DNA from: Clostridiales bacterium
GTDB taxonomy: Bacteria > Bacillota > Clostridia > Lachnospirales > Lachnospiraceae
DNA length: 32,792 nt
Assembly (NCBI GenBank): GCA_012837865.1
Contig: DUQJ01000131.1
Coordinates: forward strand, 1-32,792
Reading direction: 5' to 3'
The notes under the pieces were generated by a model. That model was not told where the DNA came from and made no database searches. It was given only the letters and a program-made list of their open reading frames with translations. Every line of letters begins with the position of its first letter. The stretch's first letter is position 1. The translations under genes and the position numbers were made by a program. Shown in pieces: positions 27,228 to 32,792 of the stretch.

Positions 27228-28364
27228 ATGGATTTTTTGTTAACCGGAATTATGTCCATTACATGGCAACAGCTTTTAATGTATGTAATAGGATTTTTAC
27301 TTATTTATTTGGCTATTGCCAAAGATTATGAACCTTCACTTTTATTACCTATGGGTTTTGGTGCTATACTTGTAAATTTACCACTTTCAGGAGTGCTTAA
27401 TCAAGTGTTACCTGGGATAGGTAGTACTAACGGTATAATTGAATGGTTGTTTAATGTTGGGATTGAAGCATCTGAAGCTTTTCCCCTACTTTTATTTATT
27501 GGCATTGGTGCCATGATAGATTTTGGTCCATTATTATCAAATCCTAAGATGTTGTTATTTGGTGCTGCAGCTCAATTTGGAATCTTCTTCACTATCTCTA
27601 TTGCCACCTTATTAGGCTTTGATTTAAAGGATGCTGCATCTATTGGTATGATTGGTGCTGCAGATGGACCTACTGCAATATTAGTTTCACAGGTTTTAAA
27701 ATCAGGTTATATAGGTGCAATTACCGTCGCCGCATATTCATATATGGCCTTAGTACCTATCGTACAACCAATTGCAATTAAATTGGTTACAACTAAAAAA
27801 GAACGATTAATTAAAATGACTTATAATCCAAAATCAGTTACTAAGAAAACCAGAATCTTTTTCCCAATAATAGTAACAATGATTGCTGGTTTCATTGCAC
27901 CGCAATCAGTTGCTCTAGTAGGATTCCTAATGTTTGGTAATTTAATACGCGAATGTGGTGTACTTAACAGCTTGTCTGATTCAGCACAGAATGTACTCCC
28001 GAATTTAATTACCTTATTACTTGGTATTACTATTTCATATAGTATGAAAGCAGATCTTTTTGTACGATTTGATACGCTTCTTATAATGTGTTTAGGTTTA
28101 GTAGCATTTGTGTTCGATACAATAGGTGGAGTTGTTTTCGCAAAATTCTTAAACCTATTTCTTAAAAATAAAGTGAATCCTATGATAGGTGCTGCAGGAA
28201 TATCTGCCTTTCCTATGTCAGCACGCGTAGTGCAGAAAATGGGATTAAAAGAGGATCCATCAAATCATCTTTTAATGCATGCTGTTGCAGCTAATGTATC
28301 AGGCCAAATTGCCTCAGTTGTTGCAGGAGGTATTATATTAACTTTGCTATCTAAAATATTATAA
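27228..28364 (+). CDS. oadB: Sodium-pumping decarboxylase beta subunit (OadB/MmdB/GcdB)
   Basis: Integral membrane subunit that couples biotin-carboxyl decarboxylation (of oxaloacetate, methylmalonyl-CoA or glutaconyl-CoA) to Na+ export. 378 aa with about nine to eleven membrane segments. Conserved pieces: LLPMGFGAILVNLP, IGIGAMIDFGPLL, the re-entrant GMIGAADGPTAI with its essential Asp146, and the C-terminal HAVAANVSGQIASVVAGG with the conserved Asn. SD GAGGAGG. Followed 30 bases later by a small OadG-like gene. The carboxyltransferase and biotin-carrier subunits are not in the window, so the substrate cannot be named. Confidence 0.95.
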   Translation: MDFLLTGIMSITWQQLLMYVIGFLLIYLAIAKDYEPSLLLPMGFGAILVNLPLSGVLNQVLPGIGSTNGIIEWLFNVGIEASEAFPLLLFIGIGAMIDFGPLLSNPKMLLFGAAAQFGIFFTISIATLLGFDLKDAASIGMIGAADGPTAILVSQVLKSGYIGAITVAAYSYMALVPIVQPIAIKLVTTKKERLIKMTYNPKSVTKKTRIFFPIIVTMIAGFIAPQSVALVGFLMFGNLIRECGVLNSLSDSAQNVLPNLITLLLGITISYSMKADLFVRFDTLLIMCLGLVAFVFDTIGGVVFAKFLNLFLKNKVNPMIGAAGISAFPMSARVVQKMGLKEDPSNHLLMHAVAANVSGQIASVVAGGIILTLLSKIL

Positions 28365-28394
28365 TCTTTATTAAATAACGAAAGGGGAATTCTT

Positions 28395-28535
28395 ATGAAC
28401 CAAGACTTCTTATATTCTCTAGAAATAATGTGGAAGGGTATGTCCGGTATATTTATTGTTATATTAATTATAACTTTTGTAGCATTATTATTAGCTCAAC
28501 TTACTAAAGAGAAAAAAGATATTAATTCAAACTAA
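28395..28535 (+). CDS. OadG-related small membrane subunit (46 aa)
   Basis: A 46-codon frame directly after oadB: MNQDFLYSLEIMWKGMSGIF, then a single hydrophobic helix (about 19-35), then LAQLTKEKKDINSN. The layout W-x-G-M-x-G-I-F entering the helix, with a charged cytosolic end, is that of decarboxylase gamma (OadG/MmdD-type) subunits, but without their longer tail. GAAAGGGG SD lies about 8 bases before the ATG. It probably assembles with or stabilises the beta subunit; this is inferred from position and shape. A terminator follows. Confidence 0.8.
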   Translation: MNQDFLYSLEIMWKGMSGIFIVILIITFVALLLAQLTKEKKDINSN

Positions 28536-28558
28536 TTGAATATTATATATATTTCATG

Positions 28559-28590
28559 CCCCTTATGTATTTCATTACACTAAGGGGTTT
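28559..28590. terminator. Convergent terminator oadB unit / ogt
   Basis: CCCCTTA (28559-28565) pairs with TAAGGGG (28581-28587), with TGTA/TACA extending inside, then TTT. The hairpin covers the ogt stop codon region, so the two transcription units share it. Confidence 0.7.
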
Positions 28591-29057
28591 ATATTTTCTA
28601 ATTCTAAAAGTCTTTTCTTTAGATCAAGGCCCCCTGCATATCCTATGAGTTTTCCGTTTGTTCCTATTACTCTGTGACAAGGCACTACTATCATTAATGG
28701 ATTTTTATTGTTTGCCATGCCTACAGCTCTTGAAGCTTTAGGATTGCCTATTTTTTCAGCGACCTTCTTGTATGTCCATGTTTCACCATAAGGAATTTGC
28801 CTTAAAACATCCCATACTTTCATTTGAAATTCACTACCCTTTAAATTTAAAGGCAAATTAAATACTTGTCGACTTCCTTTTAAGTATTCATCAAGTTGCT
28901 TTTTTGCCTCTTTTAATACTGCTGTTTCTTGCATATTATATTTGTTTGAATATTCATTAAAATCACTTTCATTAACAAAATCAATATTGGTAATACCAAT
29001 TTCATCTGCAGAAATCAATAATAATCCTATTTTAGTTTTATATATAAATCTTTTCAT
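28575..29057 (-). CDS. ogt: Methylated-DNA-protein-cysteine methyltransferase
   Basis: Suicide repair protein that takes the methyl group from O6-methylguanine (or O4-methylthymine). 160 aa, the Ogt-size form. The C-terminal domain shows GSEFQMKVWDVLRQIPYGETWTYKKVAEKIGNPKASRAVGMANNKNP and the acceptor Cys127 in VVPCHRVIG, with the following LIGYAGGLDLKKRLLELE. No N-terminal Ada domain. Monocistronic; convergent with the oadB unit. Confidence 0.96.
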   Translation of the reverse strand: MKRFIYKTKIGLLLISADEIGITNIDFVNESDFNEYSNKYNMQETAVLKEAKKQLDEYLKGSRQVFNLPLNLKGSEFQMKVWDVLRQIPYGETWTYKKVAEKIGNPKASRAVGMANNKNPLMIVVPCHRVIGTNGKLIGYAGGLDLKKRLLELENINPLV

Positions 29058-29132
29058 ACCTTCTCTCCTATCTATTTAAGATGATTTAAATTGTTACTAA
29101 AAATCATATCATTATTATTAATTGTGTTCAAG

Positions 29133-29161
29133 TTGTTTCATAGTTTTGATTATCTTATCAT
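29133..29161 (+). promoter_or_regulatory. Weak candidate promoter of the rubrerythrin-like gene
   Basis: TTGTTT (29133-29138), 17 bases, TATCAT (29156-29161), 32 bases before the ATG. The -35 fits poorly. Confidence 0.35.
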
Positions 29162-29193
29162 ATATTATAAAAAGAAAATTCTAAGGAGATTAT

Positions 29194-29748
29194 ATGGAAT
29201 TTAAAGATAGTGAAACATTTAAGAACTTACAACTAGCGTATGAATACGAAGTAGAATCTGTAGGTGAGTATAATATATTCTCTGCTAAAGCGCATCAAGA
29301 TGTTCTTATAGAAATAAGTGAATTGTTTATGAGAATTTCCCAAAATAATTTGTTTATTGGTAGAAGGTTTAGAAACATTTTTAACGAAAAACAACCTGAT
29401 ACCTTACAGAATTTAAGTGAAGCAATTGCCACTGAACGAAATGCTGATCAAAACATGTATAGAGAATATAGTGAAATTGCTTTAAAAGAAGGTTATAATG
29501 ATATCGCATCACTTTTTAATGGGGTTGCTAATATAAAATTAAATCATAGTGTTATGTTAGAATCTGCTGCAACTGATTTACAATTAGGCACTTCATTTTG
29601 TAGAAACTTTGAAACTTTATGGGTATGTCTAGGCTGTGGAAATATTATGAGTGGAACATGTGCCCCTGAAGTATGTCCAGTGTGTCTTTTCCCACAGGGC
29701 TACTACGAACTTCTCACATATTATGACACTAGACTTTCTAACAATTAA
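29194..29748 (+). CDS. Rubrerythrin-like protein with degraded diiron site
   Basis: 184 aa with the rubrerythrin layout: a four-helix ferritin-like domain (about 8-135) then a C-terminal rubredoxin domain (143-172: WVCLGCGNI, APEVCPVC, Cys145/148/161/164, all intact). Rubrerythrins reduce peroxide at a diiron site fed by the rubredoxin iron. Here most iron ligands are replaced: the first ExxH is N51xxF54, the middle ExxE is E81xxA84, the second ExxH is K115xxH118; only Glu21, Glu81 and His118 remain. So the fold seems kept while peroxidase activity is doubtful; it may only carry the rubredoxin centre, or bind something else. Start ATG after AAGGAG. No gene partner nearby explains it. Confidence 0.85.
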   Translation: MEFKDSETFKNLQLAYEYEVESVGEYNIFSAKAHQDVLIEISELFMRISQNNLFIGRRFRNIFNEKQPDTLQNLSEAIATERNADQNMYREYSEIALKEGYNDIASLFNGVANIKLNHSVMLESAATDLQLGTSFCRNFETLWVCLGCGNIMSGTCAPEVCPVCLFPQGYYELLTYYDTRLSNN

Positions 29749-29754
29749 TATTGC

Positions 29755-29783
29755 TTGACAGTCCAATTACAAAAGAATAAAAT
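29755..29783 (+). promoter_or_regulatory. Promoter of the permuted-papain hydrolase gene
   Basis: Perfect TTGACA (29755-29760), 17 bases, TAAAAT (29778-29783), 41 bases before the ATG. It starts right after the rubrerythrin-like gene, so the two genes need not be co-transcribed. Confidence 0.7.
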
Positions 29784-29824
29784 ATTAACATAGGACACCG
29801 TGACCTTCTTATTTGGGGGTAATT

Positions 29825-30475
29825 ATGAATACTAAAACAGAATTGAATTTATATATTATACTTTCTTCAACTCCATATAAAATGGGCAAGTTTATACGAA
29901 CAATAACAAAAAACGAATATAACCATGCCGCTATTTCGTTTGATATTGAATTAAAAACCTTATATTCTTTTGCCCGCCATTATAAAAAAGCCCCTTTTTA
30001 TGGGGGGTTTGTAACTGAGTCCTGCCTTCGTTATAATGCGGAAAAACATTTTTCTAATATTAAAGTATACGCTATTCCTTTGACAAAAAAAGATGAAGAA
30101 TGTTTAAGTGATTATTTAAATTATTTTAAATCTCACCCCGATAAATACCTTTATAATATGTTCTCTGCAATTTTAGTTCCATTTCGGAAAAAGATTGTTA
30201 TTAATAACGCATTTACTTGTGTTGAATTTGTAACTAGTATATTAAGCCTAATTGATGAAAGAATAAATATTTTGGATTACTATTCGATAGCTGACTTAGA
30301 AAATTTATATCAAGATAAACTAATATACGAAGGCATATTTGAAACTACAAAAGATGTATCAAATTGGTCGAATGATACTTTTCTAGAAAGTAACGGATTA
30401 ACCACTAATGCTTTTTATACTGCTAGATCATTTTACAGGCTAGCTAGTAATTACATTCAAAAAAAACCTAAATAA
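29825..30475 (+). CDS. Putative permuted papain-like (YiiX/NlpC-P60-related) hydrolase
   Basis: A 216-aa cytoplasmic protein without signal peptide. KNEYNHAAISFD supplies a candidate catalytic His34 and INNAFTCVEFVTSIL a candidate nucleophile Cys132, in the His-before-Cys order of circularly permuted NlpC/P60 enzymes (YiiX/YycO-like); YSFARHYKKAPFYGGFVTES between them is typical of the clostridial members I have seen. Substrate unknown: relatives act on peptidoglycan peptides or lipids. ATG 29825 lies a few bases after GGGGGT; the longer frame's TTG is within that SD region. The ~100 residues after the Cys have no clear motif. Confidence 0.75.
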   Translation: MNTKTELNLYIILSSTPYKMGKFIRTITKNEYNHAAISFDIELKTLYSFARHYKKAPFYGGFVTESCLRYNAEKHFSNIKVYAIPLTKKDEECLSDYLNYFKSHPDKYLYNMFSAILVPFRKKIVINNAFTCVEFVTSILSLIDERINILDYYSIADLENLYQDKLIYEGIFETTKDVSNWSNDTFLESNGLTTNAFYTARSFYRLASNYIQKKPK

Positions 30476-30488
30476 TGTTTTTATATAA

Positions 30489-30526
30489 TGCCAATTATCT
30501 AAATAATTTATTTTAGACAATTGGCA
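30489..30526. terminator. Weak convergent terminator hydrolase / subtilase
   Basis: TGCCAATT (30489-30496) with AATTGGCA (30519-30526) and inner TCTAAA/TTTAGA. Only short T-runs flank it on either side. Confidence 0.6.
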
Positions 30527-30532
30527 ATTAAT

Positions 30533-32266
30533 TTATCTTAAATTCAAACTATTTCTTAAACACAATGCCCCATATCCTAATGTTATATTGGGATAAACAG
30601 TTTCTACTCTTAGCTTTCTTGCACCTGCGATAAGGTATGCTTTGATTTTTTCACCATATAAAAATGGATCATTTCCATCTATGATTCCCCACTCCATTAA
30701 TAAAGCTGCACTACCTGTTACAAAGGGTGTTGCCATTGATGTTCCACTCCGCATTGTATATCCTCCTCCTGGTGAAGTTGACATTATGTCGACTCCTGGT
30801 GCAACTAAATCTGGTTTGATTTCCCCCGTCGCTGTATAACCCCTACCAGAAAAAGCAGCAATACTATCCGTATACGCGTTATATGCTCCTACTGCAATTG
30901 CCCTATATACAGTTGATGGTATTGTTAAAGTTGTAATCTCTGATGGTATTAAAAATCTTGTCGTTTGATTTATTGTCGACCCTGCTGGGAGCCACATATT
31001 ATAATTTCCTATTACAATATTTCTTGGAACCAATTCAATTCTCCATATACCATAATCAATATAAGTATCTGTAGAAATTAGTTCTATATATATTTCTTGC
31101 ATCGAGTTATAAGGCGTAGGTTCACCATAGTACAAAAGTATTTCGGTCTGGCCTAAGATAAATTGTTGTTTACCAAGAATTTTAGGAATTGGGCCTACTC
31201 TAGTTCCACTTGGATTAGTAATAATAATATCAAATTCATCAAAGTAATTCTTCCATATTTGTATATTGGTTGAAAACTCGAAATTACTAACAGCAATATC
31301 TACTTTCGAATTACTACTCATTTTTACAATACCTTGAGCATGACGGCCTGAAGCACCTTCGTTTCCAGTCCCAATCACTATGCTGGTCTTCCAATAATTT
31401 GCAATATCATTTATATATTCTTCTAACAATGATCTCCCAGTATGTGCACCATAATTATTCCCAAAACTAATATTGATAGCAAGAGGTCTTTTAAGCTCTG
31501 TTGCTCTGCGTATTACATAGTCTATTCCTTGCATAAGTTGAGTTGTTCTCGGAAATGATTCTCCCACTGATGATCCAAGCTTGACTATCAAAAGTTCACT
31601 TTTTGAAGCCACACCTCTATATAGTCTATTACTTGCTCTTCCATTCCCTGCTGCAATACCTGCTACATGGGTCCCGTGACCAGATAGATCTAAACTCGGT
31701 ACTATACTGAATCTTTCCGGTATTGGTAAAGTTAAAGCCTCATTAATCTGTTCTCTCGTATACAATGCCCCTTGATAAAAACCATCTGGAGCTAATCCTT
31801 GTATTGTTTGATCCCACAGTTCTAATATTCTTGTAGTACCATCATCATTTATAAAATCAGGATGAGAGTAATCTATTCCTGAATCTATTATTGCAACTAG
31901 GACTCCTTCACCAAACAAATTATATGGTGGCAATGTAACTGGTGTAATGCATGATGAGATCTTTCCCATATTAACTTCCGCAAAAAGCCTCTTTGGTTTT
32001 TCTATAAATTCTATTTCTACATAATTATCCAATCTCTTTATTTTATCTTCTTCGATAATAATTATTGCATATTCATTACTTAATTCAACTATAATTACAT
32101 CTAGTTCATTCTTTAAAAGTTCTAAATCACCATTATACTTTACAATAAGTTCCCAAGTTTTATTTTCCGATGAATAACCAATATTAAGATCTAATGTTTT
32201 TTCTCTAACTTCTTCTGAAACTTCTAGTGCTAAATTTAATTGGTTTTCAGCTTTAATAATTGGCAT
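30533..32266 (-). CDS. Subtilisin-like serine protease, CspA/B-like
   Basis: 577-aa S8 protease without signal peptide. Prodomain-like N-terminus (about 1-100), then the catalytic triad: Asp128 (VAIIDSGIDYSHPDF), His197 (SGHGTHVAGIAAG) and Ser510 (GTSMATPFVTG), with oxyanion Asn302 (GTGNEG). A large beta insertion at about 315-450 (jelly-roll type) separates the Asn and Ser parts, as in clostridial Csp germination proteases. All catalytic residues are intact, unlike Csp pseudoproteases. It lies 15 bases after pdaA and is probably co-transcribed, supporting a spore role, though Lachnospirales also carry Csp-like proteases of unknown duty. SD GAGGAG. Confidence 0.9.
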   Translation of the reverse strand: MPIIKAENQLNLALEVSEEVREKTLDLNIGYSSENKTWELIVKYNGDLELLKNELDVIIVELSNEYAIIIIEEDKIKRLDNYVEIEFIEKPKRLFAEVNMGKISSCITPVTLPPYNLFGEGVLVAIIDSGIDYSHPDFINDDGTTRILELWDQTIQGLAPDGFYQGALYTREQINEALTLPIPERFSIVPSLDLSGHGTHVAGIAAGNGRASNRLYRGVASKSELLIVKLGSSVGESFPRTTQLMQGIDYVIRRATELKRPLAINISFGNNYGAHTGRSLLEEYINDIANYWKTSIVIGTGNEGASGRHAQGIVKMSSNSKVDIAVSNFEFSTNIQIWKNYFDEFDIIITNPSGTRVGPIPKILGKQQFILGQTEILLYYGEPTPYNSMQEIYIELISTDTYIDYGIWRIELVPRNIVIGNYNMWLPAGSTINQTTRFLIPSEITTLTIPSTVYRAIAVGAYNAYTDSIAAFSGRGYTATGEIKPDLVAPGVDIMSTSPGGGYTMRSGTSMATPFVTGSAALLMEWGIIDGNDPFLYGEKIKAYLIAGARKLRVETVYPNITLGYGALCLRNSLNLR

Positions 32267-32281
32267 AATTTCTCCTCTATA

Positions 32282-32792
32282 TTATTTATTTGTCAATTCT
32301 TCTAGTGTCCCAAATTGATAGCCCATAGCCTCCCACTCATTTAATAAGTCATCTAATATTTCCGAGTTAGTTTTTGATGTACTATGAAGAAGTACAATTG
32401 CACCTGGATGAATTCTACCAATTAATTTTGTAAAAGCTTCTTCTTTAGTTGGTTGCTTATCAAGATACCAATCTACATATGCTAAACTCCAAAAGAATGT
32501 TTTATATCCCATTTCCTTAGCCATTGCTAGATTATTCTCACTATATTTTCCTTGTGGTGGGCGGTAATGTTTAATCATTTTTTGTCCCGTAGTTTCTTCA
32601 AATAAAGTTTCAAGACTTTCTATTTCCTTTTTAAAAGCTTCTTTACTACTTATTTTTGTCATATCAGGATGATTATATGTATGATTTCCAACGCTATGCC
32701 CTTCATCCACAATTCTTTTAACTATTTCAGGGCAAGTTTTAATATAGTTGCCTACTAGAAAAAAAGTTGCTCTTACATTATGTTTCTTTAAA
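32282..32792 (-). CDS. pdaA: Polysaccharide deacetylase, PdaA type (5' end beyond window)
   Basis: Frame open to the right edge; the start lies outside, and an internal ATG at 32710 cuts the NodB domain and is not the start. From the edge: NVRATFFLVGNYIKTCPEIV, then DEGHSVGNHTYNHPDM (metal ligands HxxxH), RPPQGKYS, and the PdaA-like end FWSLAYVDWYLDKQPTKEEA, HPGAIVLLHSTSKTNSEIL, GYQFGTLEEL. PdaA removes N-acetyl from muramic acid in spore cortex, enabling muramic delta-lactam formation needed for germination. The catalytic Asp motif (TFDDG) would be off-window. Followed at 15 bases by the Csp-like protease, a cortex/germination pairing. Confidence 0.92.
   Translation of the reverse strand, partial: LKKHNVRATFFLVGNYIKTCPEIVKRIVDEGHSVGNHTYNHPDMTKISSKEAFKKEIESLETLFEETTGQKMIKHYRPPQGKYSENNLAMAKEMGYKTFFWSLAYVDWYLDKQPTKEEAFTKLIGRIHPGAIVLLHSTSKTNSEILDDLLNEWEAMGYQFGTLEELTNK

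Noticed and set aside
32282-32710. Complete 142-aa deacetylase starting at the ATG at 32710
   Set aside because: The frame continues in the same NodB homology to the window edge, so this ATG is internal.

Overview
The window is AT-rich chromosome from a low-GC, spore-forming anaerobic Firmicute, most likely a clostridium of the Lachnospirales type. This is inferred from gene content: a SigI/RsgI pair, a pyrophosphate-linked PEP/pyruvate enzyme (PPDK) alongside pyruvate kinase, a class III anaerobic ribonucleotide reductase, an alpha2-type glycyl-tRNA synthetase, a Na+-decarboxylase beta subunit, rubredoxin-type redox proteins, and a spore-cortex deacetylase next to a Csp-like subtilase. No phage, IS element, CRISPR array, tRNA or rRNA was seen. 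Nearly all of it reads as conserved core chromosome.

Layout. (1) 1-1570: the 3' end of sigI, overlapping rsgI, then a strong terminator. (2) 1601-2322: a two-gene minus-strand unit (XRE regulator plus four-helix membrane protein) with a consensus promoter flanked by two matching 18-bp operators. (3) 2353-12274: the minus-strand housekeeping run M16C peptidase - era - yqzL - recO - lipoprotein - glyQS, followed by ppdK on its own promoter. (4) 12362-14247: purH on the minus strand behind a ZTP (pfl) riboswitch, with back-to-back promoters shared with (5), the plus-strand operon DUF1461 membrane protein - pyk - dCMP deaminase. (6) 17005-21546: the minus-strand operon thyA - folA - ilvE - small membrane protein - guaB. 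(7) 21566-24069: nrdD with a C-terminal redoxin domain. (8) 24070-26652: TPR lipoprotein - hflX. (9) 26684-27098: a small ribbon-helix-helix regulator with tandem 10-bp repeats at its promoter. (10) 27140-28590: oadB plus a 46-codon OadG-like gene, convergent with ogt. (11) 29133-30526: a rubrerythrin-like protein with a degraded diiron site and a permuted-papain-type hydrolase. (12) 30533-32792: pdaA (5' end beyond the window) and a Csp-like subtilase on the minus strand.

Working together: nrdD, the dCMP deaminase, thyA and folA cover most steps from ribonucleotide to dTMP. purH and guaB belong to purine synthesis, and purH is gated by ZTP, the alarmone that rises when 10-formyl-THF runs short, so it is coupled to the folate supply that ThyA/FolA draw on. 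PPDK, pyruvate kinase and the decarboxylase membrane subunits sit at the PEP/pyruvate/oxaloacetate node.

Many start codons were set from Shine-Dalgarno (SD) placement rather than the longest frame: in at least nine genes an in-frame GTG or TTG lies inside or just upstream of the SD and the true ATG is a few codons downstream. I see no wholly new multi-gene system. The least routine items are the two small autoregulatory-looking circuits, the rubrerythrin-like protein without a proper iron site, the NrdD-redoxin fusion, and the hflX-nrdD terminator whose arms resemble NrdR boxes.
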